From Bacteroidota bacterium (GTDB lineage Bacteria; Bacteroidota; Bacteroidia; M30B66): a DNA stretch of 64,000 bases. The position numbers were made by a program, and so were the translations under genes. The stretch is from positions 62,001-126,000 of the forward strand of contig JAIXUS010000018.1 of the NCBI GenBank assembly GCA_027483445.1, written 5' to 3'. The notes under the pieces were generated by a model. It did not search any database. It was not told where the DNA came from and was given only the letters and a program-made list of their open reading frames with translations. Below, piece after piece: positions 9,043-16,676 of the stretch (within the stretch, counting starts at the first letter, position 1; every line of letters starts with the position of its first letter).

Positions 9043-10254
9043 TTAGAATCGAATACTGAGAAATCCGCCCGGCCAGAGTTGCACACGGGTTTGGTTGTAA
9101 ACTTTGTCGAAAACACTGTAAGGAGCCACGGTTTGGTCGGTAGTTAGCTCTCCGACCGATTGTTTGTTTACAATCAGGCAGTTAAAGCTCGGCCCCGCCG
9201 AGATGGCAAAACGGGTTGCAACTTGCCATGTAAATCCAAATTGTGCCTTACTGAGGAGGTTAAGGTGGTTGGTGTACCACTGACCTTCGTTAATGTGCGA
9301 GGCCAACAGGTCGATGTTCATCCGAAAGCGGCCCCTCGGCTTAAGGTTGACCCCAATACCGGTTCCCCAGGCCCAGGCAAAGGCATTGCCCGGTCTGGCA
9401 GAAAAGTGAAACAAATTGTAAAACCGATCTGAGCCTGTTTTCAGCTGAATGCCCAATGGAAAGGTTTCGTTGGCTGTGAGTTCAAAGGCGGTAAATCCTC
9501 CTTTTCTTACGATGCTCAAAAAACCAATAGGAGTGCCGCTTTCTAAAGAGTCGGTGTAATTGATAAATCCAACCTGCAGGCCTTTTAGTCGCTTTGTGAT
9601 ATTTAGGAATCCCGCTATTTGCAGCCCTTTTGTACTCCCAGTTGCGAGATTCATAAAACCTGCAACCTGCACTCCATTCAACGAATCCTGAGCGTGGTTG
9701 TAAAAGCCTGAGGCTTGAGTTCCCTTAACCGGTGCCGTGGCGATGTTGCTAAAACCTGCCGTTTGAATTCCATTGAACGACTGGCTGTTCACATTTAGAA
9801 ACCCAGCGCTCTGCCATCCTTCGAACGAGCCATTATTCACATTGCAGAATCCTGCAGCCTGCACGCCTGATGAAGTGTCGTTAACAACGTTGGCAAATCC
9901 TGCGGCTTGCACACCTCTGCTTCCATGCCGAGTTACATTGCTGAAGCCAGCGACTTGAAGGCCATCGCTTTGGCCCCCAACCACATTCACAAATCCGCCG
10001 ATTTGTGCACCGCGAACATCGTTTTTTACCACATTGGCAAAACCACCCAGCTCGAAGCCATCAACACCTCCCGAATAGCCTGATATTAAGTTCAGCGAAA
10101 AGGTGTTGATGCTGCGAGCGTTGCCAATTCCATTGGTGCCCAAGGGATGAACAAGGGTGATTTGGAAGGGTCTTGTTTGGGTTATTGTGCTGTCGCCGGC
10201 CTTAACGGCTGTATACAGTCCTAAAAAAATCAAAAGGGAAATTCCAGTTTTCAT
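9043..10254 (-). CDS. LA_2272-type surface repeat protein
   Basis: A predicted surface or outer-membrane protein of about 403 residues, unknown function. A signal peptide (MKTGISLLIFLGLYTAVKAG) supports the start at 10254 rather than 10263. The middle holds ten consecutive repeats of exactly or nearly 16 residues with consensus GxQxAGFxN followed by seven variable residues, e.g. GVQAAGFCNVNNGSFE. The last ~160 residues look like membrane beta strands (WAWGTGIGVNL, FGFTWQVATRFAISAG). Repeats and tail both resemble those of the larger protein at 11269-13215, so the two are paralogues. The name comes from a Leptospira family with GF-N repeats; assignment is from the repeat pattern. It lies between pirin and a TonB-dependent receptor on the same strand. 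Confidence 0.78.
   Translation of the reverse strand: MKTGISLLIFLGLYTAVKAGDSTITQTRPFQITLVHPLGTNGIGNARSINTFSLNLISGYSGGVDGFELGGFANVVKNDVRGAQIGGFVNVVGGQSDGLQVAGFSNVTRHGSRGVQAAGFANVVNDTSSGVQAAGFCNVNNGSFEGWQSAGFLNVNSQSFNGIQTAGFSNIATAPVKGTQASGFYNHAQDSLNGVQVAGFMNLATGSTKGLQIAGFLNITKRLKGLQVGFINYTDSLESGTPIGFLSIVRKGGFTAFELTANETFPLGIQLKTGSDRFYNLFHFSARPGNAFAWAWGTGIGVNLKPRGRFRMNIDLLASHINEGQWYTNHLNLLSKAQFGFTWQVATRFAISAGPSFNCLIVNKQSVGELTTDQTVAPYSVFDKVYNQTRVQLWPGGFLSIRF
9583..10059 (-). repeat. Coding tandem repeat, 48-base (16-codon) period
   Basis: Ten in-frame units encode GxQ-x-[AG]GF-x-N plus seven variable residues, the last unit being 15 long. The amino-acid pattern is strict while the DNA copies differ, so this is an old, selected protein repeat rather than a recent expansion. 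Confidence 0.8.
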
Positions 10255-10314
10255 ATTGGTCATTTCCCTTTTGACAGGTCAGGGGGCATGCACCCCTATG
10301 TGAATGAAAAAAAA

Positions 10315-11193
10315 TTATTCCTCAATCAGGACGCCCATTTTTCCCATTTGATAGTCGCGCATGGCTTCGAGCAGTTGAGTTTCGCTATTCATTACAAAGG
10401 GACCATGAGAGGCCATGGGTTCGGCCAACGGTAAGCCACTGAGCAAAAGCAAGCGCGTAGGCTTTTTGGCTTGGAATGAAATGCCATCACCATCGTTTTT
10501 ATACAGAACAGCATGGTGCATTTCGGCCGAACCATAATTGGGAATTTCGATTTCTCCATCGAGTAAATACAGGATTACTGTTTCAGCGGCGGGTAAATTG
10601 AGCGCTATGTTTGCCCCTGGCTGTGCGTCGATGGTAGCTGTAGTAACTGGCGAAAGGGTAGGGATTTTCCCTTCTAAACCGGCGAGCTGCCCACTCACCA
10701 GTTTTATTTGGTATTTACCCTGAGGATCATTTATGCGCGGCATGTCATCCCCGCGTAGCGGAAAATAGGCCGGAGTATCCATTTTATGCTTCGCCGGAGT
10801 GTTTACCCAGAGTTGGATAATTTCTTGCCGACCTCCCAAATCGTGAATGTTGGCCGGAGGTCGCTCACTGTGAATGATGCCTCGGCCGGCATTCATCCAT
10901 TGAACACCGCCTTCGAGCACAACCGATGAGTTACCGAAACTGTCGCGGTGATGCACACCCCCTTTGAAGATGAAGGTAACCGGCGAAAACCCACGGTGCG
11001 GGTGTGGACCAACGCCGTCGTTTTTGGGGTCGAAAAACTCCGAAATCTTCATATCGGCATGGTGTAGCAACAGAAAAGGGTCGGGGTAATCAACGTAGTG
11101 AGAAGGGAATGGCTGACGTACCCGAAGCTTACCCATCGGGTATTCCTTGGCGTACAGCAAGGCTTGAACGCTTCGGTTTTGGGTTGTTTTCAT
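10315..11193 (-). CDS. Pirin family protein
   Basis: A 292-residue cytoplasmic bicupin of the pirin family; bacterial members bind a metal and some have quercetinase activity, but the substrate here is unknown. The N-terminal cupin shows the expected histidine cluster VGPHPHRGFSPVTFIFKGGV followed by HHRDSFG and GGVQWMNAGRGIIHSE, which supplies the metal ligands. The C-terminal half contains the second cupin and ends VLIEE. Its upstream region carries a perfect 16-base palindrome 19 bases before the ATG, suggesting regulation by a dimeric repressor or activator. It sits between two paralogous surface-repeat genes, although its family is not normally envelope-related. Confidence 0.93.
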   Translation of the reverse strand: MKTTQNRSVQALLYAKEYPMGKLRVRQPFPSHYVDYPDPFLLLHHADMKISEFFDPKNDGVGPHPHRGFSPVTFIFKGGVHHRDSFGNSSVVLEGGVQWMNAGRGIIHSERPPANIHDLGGRQEIIQLWVNTPAKHKMDTPAYFPLRGDDMPRINDPQGKYQIKLVSGQLAGLEGKIPTLSPVTTATIDAQPGANIALNLPAAETVILYLLDGEIEIPNYGSAEMHHAVLYKNDGDGISFQAKKPTRLLLLSGLPLAEPMASHGPFVMNSETQLLEAMRDYQMGKMGVLIEE

Positions 11194-11212
11194 GGGGTAA
11201 AGTTAGAAAAAC

Positions 11213-11228
11213 ATATGTACGTACATAT
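11213..11228. promoter_or_regulatory. Perfect 16-base palindrome upstream of pirin
   Basis: ATATGTACGTACATAT is a perfect inverted repeat centred at 11220/11221, between the pirin start (11193) and the end of the STN-repeat gene (11269). Size, symmetry and position suit an operator for a dimeric helix-turn-helix regulator. No clear -7 box was found beside it and no regulator gene is adjacent, so the factor is unknown. Confidence 0.45.
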
Positions 11229-11268
11229 ATTTGAGATGTCAACATAACTAATTGTATATCAAATGATA

Positions 11269-13215
11269 CTAGAAAAATCGGATGCCGGCTTGCCAGCCTA
11301 ACCAGCCAAAAAACTGCGCGTCGGGACGGATTTCGCTGAACAGATCGCTACGATGTATACCGGGGCGTTCGCCATTTAGGTTATTTTCATCGATACGATA
11401 AGTGTGGATGCATGGTCCTGCAAAGAGTTGTATTCCACGTACAGGTCGCCAGCCCAGGTATAGGTTACTCTTGGCCCAGAGATCGGGAAAAACATTAGGA
11501 AGAAACTGCCCCTGGAAAACGGTAGCCAATTCAAGGTCGATGCCGAAGAAGAACTTTTTTCTGGCTCGAAGTTCGGTACCGAGGCCATAGCCAAAACTCG
11601 AGAATTGGGCATTGTTGAGTTGAAAAAGTCCGGCGCTAACGATATTGTACAATCCATACGTTCCGGTGCGGAAACGAACCATCAGTGGATTTACATCGCC
11701 TGTGGAGAGTTCCAGCTTATGGTAACCTCGTCTCACGAGGCTTATCAGGCCAAAGGTAAATCCGCTAACGGTGTCAGATACATTGATGAGTCCGACTTGT
11801 GAACCGCTCACTGTGCCGGCAATATTGAGTAAACCGGAAATTTGGGAGCCTCTAAGCGTATGTGCAAAGTTTGCGAGGGCTGCAATCTGGAGGGTTTGTG
11901 AGCTGTCGGCTACCACATTCACAGCGCCGCTTAACTGAACACCGCTCATGTCGCCTGCACTCAGGTTCATAAAACCTGCACATTGTACGCCCTGAAAGTC
12001 GCCACTGGTGATATTGGTAAATCCTGCCACCTGCACGCCGCTGGCTTTTTTACCGCTCCAATTCAGAAATCCGCTCATTTGAATTCCACGAAGCGATTTC
12101 CCGGAGAAATTGCTAAACCCGGCAATCTGCAAGCCTTTTACCTGGCCGCGGGCTAAGTTAAAGAAGCCCGCAGTTTGAATACCGCGTAAGGTGTCGAGCG
12201 AAAGGTTGTAAAATCCTGCCAATTGGGCCCCATCAACCCGGCCAATATTGTTATTCATGAATCCGGCGAACTGAATCCCTTTTGTGGCACCCCCGGTAAT
12301 ATTCATGAATCCGGCAAGTTGAAAGCCCGAAACATCGCGTCGGGTAATATTGAACAAACCGGCTATTTCTGCGCCATTCAGCCCCATTGAGTACCCACCG
12401 AGAACATTCAGGGAAAAATGATTTTGGATGACTCCGCCGAATTGCCGGTTGCTACCAAGGGTGGGAAGAAATCCAACCTGGATACTGCGTTCTTCAAAGA
12501 ATATACGGTTTTCGGTGTGGAACACTTGCTCTTCCGAAACCACAGCCTGAAACAGACCGTTGGTAGCCAAGTTGGATGGGATTTCCGGTTCGATGCGTTG
12601 TAATTCATCAATTGTGGCCGGCCTGATGCGAATATTTAATGGGGTGTCGCCTTTCGGCTTGATGACAATTACGGTATCGCGATAGCTCTTTCGGCTAATC
12701 AAAAGATGAACATATTCGGGCTCTCTGTCCAACTCGATTCGATACCGTCCAGTTTGGTCGCTAAGGGCGCTTTTGAGCTGACCGGCTTCATACACAGAGG
12801 CATATTTCACCGCCTTGCCACTTAGTTTATCGGTAATGGTACCCTCCAGCACATATTTTTGATTGCCCAGCTCGGATCTTTTGTTTTTGTTGGGAATGAT
12901 AATGATGTGATTGCCTCCCGAACGCAACTGAATGTCATCACCCAACACTTGTTGTAAGCAATAACTTACCGTTTTCTGCTCGGCTCTGAGGCTTTTCTTT
13001 TCGTTGGGATTAACCGTTGATGCATTGTATGAATAAAGAAAGGCACCTTTTGCGGCGATGACTTTAAGGGCTTCCTGTATGGTCACTTCGCGCAATTGTA
13101 CACTGATTCTTCGCTGTAAGGGATTGTCTTGTGATAAGCCCAAGGCCGTTTGAAAAAGGAAAGTCAGAATAACGGCGAAACCCCTAACAACCAATGCCTT
13201 TAAGCGAATATTCAT
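11269..13215 (-). CDS. STN-domain protein fused to LA_2272-type 16-residue repeats
   Basis: About 648 residues, probably outer membrane. Parts (numbered from an ATG at 13221): signal peptide (1-30); STN domain (about 38-110, VTIQEALKVIAAKGAFLYSY), the periplasmic module that contacts FecR in TonB-receptor signalling; a CarboxypepD_reg-like domain (about 124-200, LEGTITDKLSGKAVKYASVY); a linker; about thirteen tandem repeats of consensus GxQxAGFxN (283-486); and a strand-rich tail (about 487-650) like that of the paralogue at 9043. The ATG at 13215 is used, 13221 being equally possible; either overlaps the fecR 3' end. Third gene of a sigma-FecR operon, a place usually taken by a TonB-dependent receptor. 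No plug or receptor barrel is present. Confidence 0.8.
   Translation of the reverse strand: MNIRLKALVVRGFAVILTFLFQTALGLSQDNPLQRRISVQLREVTIQEALKVIAAKGAFLYSYNASTVNPNEKKSLRAEQKTVSYCLQQVLGDDIQLRSGGNHIIIIPNKNKRSELGNQKYVLEGTITDKLSGKAVKYASVYEAGQLKSALSDQTGRYRIELDREPEYVHLLISRKSYRDTVIVIKPKGDTPLNIRIRPATIDELQRIEPEIPSNLATNGLFQAVVSEEQVFHTENRIFFEERSIQVGFLPTLGSNRQFGGVIQNHFSLNVLGGYSMGLNGAEIAGLFNITRRDVSGFQLAGFMNITGGATKGIQFAGFMNNNIGRVDGAQLAGFYNLSLDTLRGIQTAGFFNLARGQVKGLQIAGFSNFSGKSLRGIQMSGFLNWSGKKASGVQVAGFTNITSGDFQGVQCAGFMNLSAGDMSGVQLSGAVNVVADSSQTLQIAALANFAHTLRGSQISGLLNIAGTVSGSQVGLINVSDTVSGFTFGLISLVRRGYHKLELSTGDVNPLMVRFRTGTYGLYNIVSAGLFQLNNAQFSSFGYGLGTELRARKKFFFGIDLELATVFQGQFLPNVFPDLWAKSNLYLGWRPVRGIQLFAGPCIHTYRIDENNLNGERPGIHRSDLFSEIRPDAQFFGWLGWQAGIRFF
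11764..12375 (-). repeat. Coding tandem repeat, about thirteen units of 16 (later 15-14) codons
   Basis: Ten successive units keep a 48-base period (e.g. GIQFAGFMNNNIGRVD, GLQIAGFSNFSGKSLR), after which spacing shortens to 15 and 14 codons. The G-x-Q-x-[AS]-G-F-x-N core is kept while loops vary, consistent with a repetitive beta structure. Confidence 0.8.
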
Positions 13216-14206
13216 GGCCATTTTTGATAATCGTTAATCCAAAGGTTTCTCCGATGATGCTCAGAATTTCATCGAGCGACTGCTGCTTAAAGGAAGCGGT
13301 AAGCCTACAATTTTCCAGTCCGGTACCCAGCAGAGTTATCCGCGTTCTGAACAAATCGCCCAGCAGAAGCGCTACACTTCCCAAATCGGTATTCTCAAAT
13401 ACCAGTGTTTTATCGAAGGCAAAGTCAAGCGCTTGAGCAGTTCCCATTTGCACCTTGATTTTTCCTTGATGACCAATCACTGCTGTTTGTCCGGGCACAA
13501 TCACCACAGCACTGGAGTCGGCGTTTGCTTTTTTGGCCGGGGTATTCGATACAAGCACTTTCCCTTCAATCACCGAAACCTTCATGGCTTCACCGAGACT
13601 ATCTGTTTCTACAGTAAATGTGGTTCCCAAAACCCGTATAAATCCTTGTTGGCTTTCTACAACGAATGGCTTAGACTCGTTACGTTTCACTTTGAAGCGC
13701 GCAGAGCCCTTGAGTAATATTCTTCGTTCCGTTCCCGTTTCAAAAAGGTTGTATTGCACGCTCGACCCTGGCTTTAATGTAACAACCGAGCTGTCGGGAA
13801 GCATTGATTCCTTGTAAGTTGTTCCGCTTGATATTTCCGCAACATACTGCACCGTTTTCGCAGGGTCATCCCTGAACAGGAAAAACAGCCCAAAAGCGAT
13901 GAGCAATGTTGCTGCAACGGATAAACCTAAGGCCAGCCTAACAACTCGCCCTTTGTTGGTTTGGCCTTCTTTCGTCGGCAAATTGGTCAATTGCGGTTTT
14001 AGCTTTTGCCATGCCTTTTCAGTATCGAATTTATGACTTGGAGCGGACGTTCCCAGCTCCAGAACCTTTTTATAACGATCTATTTCAATCGCTCTTTCAG
14101 GATCTTCGGCCAGCCAATGTTCGAGTTCGGCCCGTTCTAATGGAGAGGCCTCTCCCAGCAAATAGCGGGCAATCAGGGCTTCGTTGGGTTCGGGGTTGGT
14201 TGACAT
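13184..14206 (-). CDS. FecR family anti-sigma factor
   Basis: Inner-membrane regulator that holds an ECF sigma factor until an outer-membrane partner signals through the periplasm. The 340 residues contain an N-terminal cytoplasmic part (1-88, IARYLLGEASPLERAELEHW), one transmembrane helix (about 89-111), the periplasmic FecR domain (SGTTYKESMLPDSSVVTLKPGS...) and a C-terminal DUF4974-like segment (LVFENTDLGSVALLLGDLF... LDEILSIIGETFGLTI). It begins 5 bases after the sigma gene stop, and its last 30-40 bases overlap the start of the STN-repeat gene, so the three genes form a tight operon. Confidence 0.93.
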   Translation of the reverse strand: MSTNPEPNEALIARYLLGEASPLERAELEHWLAEDPERAIEIDRYKKVLELGTSAPSHKFDTEKAWQKLKPQLTNLPTKEGQTNKGRVVRLALGLSVAATLLIAFGLFFLFRDDPAKTVQYVAEISSGTTYKESMLPDSSVVTLKPGSSVQYNLFETGTERRILLKGSARFKVKRNESKPFVVESQQGFIRVLGTTFTVETDSLGEAMKVSVIEGKVLVSNTPAKKANADSSAVVIVPGQTAVIGHQGKIKVQMGTAQALDFAFDKTLVFENTDLGSVALLLGDLFRTRITLLGTGLENCRLTASFKQQSLDEILSIIGETFGLTIIKNGHEYSLKGIGC

Positions 14207-14211
14207 GGCAT

Positions 14212-14829
14212 TTACATTAAGACCGTTAACATGAAAATCACCCCTACGCCGGGCCGAAGAAATTGCAATGCTCCTGCAGCGAGGCCCGCCAGCACCGGTA
14301 AATAGTCTCTGAGCTCGGAACGCAAAATTTTAAGGGCTTTTCCCATTTGATTTTCTACTGTTTTGATAGAAATATCAAGGGTTTCGGCAATTTCTCGGTA
14401 CGAAAACCCGGCCTCTCGGCTTAGCTGGAAAATTCGTCGACATTCACCGGGAAGCCTCTGCAAGGCTTGTGAAAACTGATGAAGCAATTGACGATGTTCT
14501 GCATTTTCTTGAGGCATCTGCGCTTCGTCGAACTGCAGCTTCCAATCTTCGCGGTAGTGCCCCTTCACTTTTTGATGGTCAATCCAATTGAGGCAACGGT
14601 TGTGCACCGATCGGTACAAATAAGCCTTCAGGCTGGTTTGAATGCTGAGTTGAAGCCGTTTCTCCCACAATTTTACAAAAACCTCCTGGACAAACTCCTC
14701 AGCCTGGGTTTCGTCTTTCAGCAATGAAAAGGCATATCTGCACAAGGGTTCATACCAATTTCTGAAAACGGTTTCAAAGGCTGTTGTGTGGCCATTGCGG
14801 ATTTCTTCAATGAGTTTGGCGTCATCCAT
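14212..14829 (-). CDS. ECF RNA polymerase sigma-70 factor (FecI-like, Bacteroidota type)
   Basis: Directs RNA polymerase to a small regulon when released by the adjacent FecR. Start chosen at 14829 (MDDAKLIEEIRNGHTTAFET); the in-frame upstream extension to 14880 is hydrophobic and unlike sigma factors. Region 2 is LCRYAFSLLKDETQAEEFVQ followed by EVFVKLWEKR; region 4 is FSYREIAETLDISIKTVENQ. After region 4 come about 30 largely hydrophobic residues (LPVLAGLAAGALQFLRPGVG then VIFMLTVLM), which could contact the membrane. The FecR gene follows by 5 bases. Target promoters are not identifiable here. Confidence 0.92.
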   Translation of the reverse strand: MDDAKLIEEIRNGHTTAFETVFRNWYEPLCRYAFSLLKDETQAEEFVQEVFVKLWEKRLQLSIQTSLKAYLYRSVHNRCLNWIDHQKVKGHYREDWKLQFDEAQMPQENAEHRQLLHQFSQALQRLPGECRRIFQLSREAGFSYREIAETLDISIKTVENQMGKALKILRSELRDYLPVLAGLAAGALQFLRPGVGVIFMLTVLM

Positions 14830-14884
14830 CGGGCCTGCGAAAATACAGAGAATCAAAAAGGAAAGTGAATTGCAAGGCACTCTG

Positions 14885-14913
14885 TTGCCCCACAGCGGCT
14901 TTGCCTATATTTG
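14885..14913 (+). promoter_or_regulatory. Promoter of the OmpH-like chaperone gene
   Basis: TTG (14885-14887), an 18-base spacer and TATATTTG (14906-14913) match the Bacteroidota -33/-7 consensus. It explains why the TTG codon at 14911 is not the start: it is part of the -7 box. Predicted transcription begins near 14919, a dozen bases before the ATG at 14932. Confidence 0.65.
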
Positions 14914-14931
14914 CCCCTTCCTAATTCGATT

Positions 14932-15534
14932 ATGAAAAATATCAATTTGATTTTCAATGTTCTGCTTTCAATGGCGGTAGTTGTACTTTTTGCCTTGCAT
15001 TTTTCCGGGAAGAAAGACGATACCAGCGATACTGCAGCTAATGTGGCTGCAGCCAGTAAGAATTTACGCGTAGCTTACTTTAACGCCGACACTGTTCGTG
15101 AGAATTATGAGTTGTTCAAGGTTGAGCGTGATGCCATGGAAAAAGATATGAAAGCCGCTGAAGATCGCCTTTTAAACGAGCAGAAACGCTTTCAGAGTGA
15201 TGTTCAGGAGTTTCAGCAGCGAGCTGAATTTTTAACCCTTACCGAAAGAGAGAATCGGGAGAAAAAGCTGGGTCAAAAGCAGCAGGAACTGATGCAACTT
15301 GAGCAAAAACTAAGTAACGATCTTGCCGACAAAGAGGCGGGTGTAAACAAACGTATTTTCGAAAATATTGAAGCCTTCCTAAAAGATTACGCTAAAAAGA
15401 ATGGCTTTACCTATGTGTTTTCCTATGTTCCGGGTGGGCAGCTTTGGTATACCGATCCTGCCTTAGACATTACCAAAGACATGCTTAAGCACTTGAATGA
15501 GAAGTATGCTGAAAACAAAAAAGCCGGAGAATAA
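14932..15534 (+). CDS. OmpH/Skp family periplasmic chaperone
   Basis: Predicted periplasmic chaperone for unfolded outer-membrane proteins. From the ATG at 14932 it has 200 residues: an N-terminal hydrophobic export segment or anchor (about 5-22), then LRVAYFNADTVRENYELFKV, the start of the OmpH domain, and a long charged coiled coil (about 65-140, rich in E, K, Q) that forms the Skp tentacle. The C-terminal NGFTYVFSYVPGGQLWYTDP and ALDITKDML return to the body strand and are typical. It is single-copy here, with its own promoter and a hairpin terminator overlapping the stop codon. Confidence 0.9.
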   Translation: MKNINLIFNVLLSMAVVVLFALHFSGKKDDTSDTAANVAAASKNLRVAYFNADTVRENYELFKVERDAMEKDMKAAEDRLLNEQKRFQSDVQEFQQRAEFLTLTERENREKKLGQKQQELMQLEQKLSNDLADKEAGVNKRIFENIEAFLKDYAKKNGFTYVFSYVPGGQLWYTDPALDITKDMLKHLNEKYAENKKAGE

Positions 15535-15545
15535 TTCCGGCTTTT
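15519..15545 (+). terminator. Hairpin terminator of the OmpH-like gene
   Basis: AAAAGCCGGA (15519-15528) pairs with TCCGGCTTTT (15536-15545) around a 7-base loop. The stem includes the TAA stop (15532-15534) in its loop region and ends in a short T run. It separates the gene from the tRNA on the other strand. Confidence 0.7.
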
Positions 15546-15553
15546 GATTTCTG

Positions 15554-15636
15554 TGCCCAGGACAAGACTCGAACTTGCACGAGCTGAGCTCACTACCCCC
15601 TCAAAGTAGCGTGTCTACCAATTTCACCACCTGGGC
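15554..15636 (-). tRNA. tRNA-Leu (anticodon GAG)
   Basis: The minus strand from 15636 reads GCCCAGG, the acceptor 5' arm, and ends CCTGGGC plus A at 15554, giving 7 paired bases. A D arm (TGGTGAAATTGGTAGACA) and a T arm with GTTCGAGTC are present. The anticodon stem CTACT/GGTAG encloses the loop TTGAGGG, so the anticodon is GAG, reading CUC and CUU. Length of 83 and an extra variable arm fit the class II leucine type. The 3' CCA is not encoded. Confidence 0.95.
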
Positions 15637-15675
15637 AAGGGGACGGCAAAAATAGATAAATTTTCAATTCTCCAA

Positions 15676-16191
15676 ATGGCCTCAGCATTATTCCTTTGCG
15701 GCATGCCCGGAAGCGGGAAATCAAGTTTGGGGAAGAAGCTGTCGTTACGCTTGAAAATCAAGTTTATAGATCTTGATCAATGGATTGCTCAACGTACCGG
15801 AATCAATCCTACCGAATGGATTGAGCAATACGGAGAATCGGCTTTCAGAGAAGCTGAAGCCAAGGCCTTACGAGAAATTCCTCTTCAAGAGCCATTGGTT
15901 GTAGCTTGTGGTGGAGGAACACCCTGTTTTCATGAGAATCTCGCCTATATGTTTGAGCAAGGCATCGTGGCGCGCATTGATTTGCCGCTCACAACCTTAA
16001 TTCAACGGCTGTCATCAGCAACGCCCCAAAGGCCACTGCTTGCAAATGGCTCGCTTGAAGAGCGCATACCCGCCTTGTGGGAGGCACGAAAGTGGTTCTA
16101 CCTGCAAGTGGTAAATGTGCTTAGTCCTTTAAAACAGAGCGAGTTAGAAATGGCCGCGCTTTGTCGCGCGTGGATGGCTCAACACAGGTAA
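15676..16191 (+). CDS. aroK: Shikimate kinase
   Basis: ATP-dependent phosphorylation of shikimate in the aromatic amino-acid pathway, cytoplasmic. The 171-residue protein has normal family length. It has the P-loop GMPGSGKS at 9-16, the shikimate-binding Asp in KFIDLDQWI, the arginine region GESAFREAEAKAL, the CGGGTP loop and the lid segment SSATPQRPLL. No other aro genes are nearby. Its last 13 bases overlap the end of the convergent phosphoribosyltransferase gene. Confidence 0.95.
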   Translation: MASALFLCGMPGSGKSSLGKKLSLRLKIKFIDLDQWIAQRTGINPTEWIEQYGESAFREAEAKALREIPLQEPLVVACGGGTPCFHENLAYMFEQGIVARIDLPLTTLIQRLSSATPQRPLLANGSLEERIPALWEARKWFYLQVVNVLSPLKQSELEMAALCRAWMAQHR

Positions 16192-16676
16192 ACTTCAGTC
16201 ATGCCGTTATTTTCCTCAACGCTCACGTGTTCCTGCAATGTAGTTGAAAGGCTTAGCCCAACAAAGTCGGTATGCACCGGGAATCTAGCATGGCCTCGAT
16301 TTACAAGCACTGCAGTTTGAATTGAGGCTGGCTCCATCGGAATAAAGTGATGGATAGCATGCATGAGTGTTCTGCCCGAGTTTTGAACGTCATCAATCAG
16401 AACCAGCACCTTTTGCCGAACGTCATCGATGCGCGCACCCGATTGTATTGTTCCGTCCAAGGGGTTTGTCTTATTTAATGAAACTTGAAAAACCGTAGGT
16501 TGAGACGCTCCAAATTCTGTGAGGTAAGCAGCTATGGTTTCAGCAATGGCAATGCCTGCCTGAGCCACACCTACGAGCACCACTTTTTCTCCGGCATTTT
16601 TCTCGTAAATCTGAAGTGCCATACGCTGCAACTTTCGGTTTACCTGCTGAGCATCAAGAATTAATCGTTTATTCAT
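16179..16676 (-). CDS. PyrR-like phosphoribosyltransferase
   Basis: A type I phosphoribosyltransferase of about 165 residues, similar to PyrR, which in other bacteria acts as a uracil phosphoribosyltransferase or as an RNA-binding attenuator of pyrimidine genes. The PRPP-binding motif VLVLIDDVQNSGRTL is clear, as is VVLVGVAQAGIAIAETIAAY. The start MNKRLILDAQQVNRKLQRMA at 16676 matches the family; an upstream ATG at 16700 adds eight residues without support. No pyr operon or attenuator is adjacent, so the regulatory role is unproven and a purine or uracil salvage role remains possible. Confidence 0.8.
   Translation of the reverse strand: MNKRLILDAQQVNRKLQRMALQIYEKNAGEKVVLVGVAQAGIAIAETIAAYLTEFGASQPTVFQVSLNKTNPLDGTIQSGARIDDVRQKVLVLIDDVQNSGRTLMHAIHHFIPMEPASIQTAVLVNRGHARFPVHTDFVGLSLSTTLQEHVSVEENNGMTEVYLC

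Noticed and set aside
10281-10297. Five-base-stem hairpin between pirin and the repeat gene considered as a terminator
   Set aside because: No T run follows on either strand and the stem is short.
9583-12375. Periodic 48-base repeats considered as a CRISPR-like or minisatellite array
   Set aside because: Repeats are in frame, diverged at the DNA level and conserved in amino acids, so they are coding protein repeats; no direct identical repeats or spacers are present.
14911-14931. TTG start for the OmpH-like protein
   Set aside because: This TTG belongs to the -7 promoter box; the ATG at 14932 opens a normal export signal.
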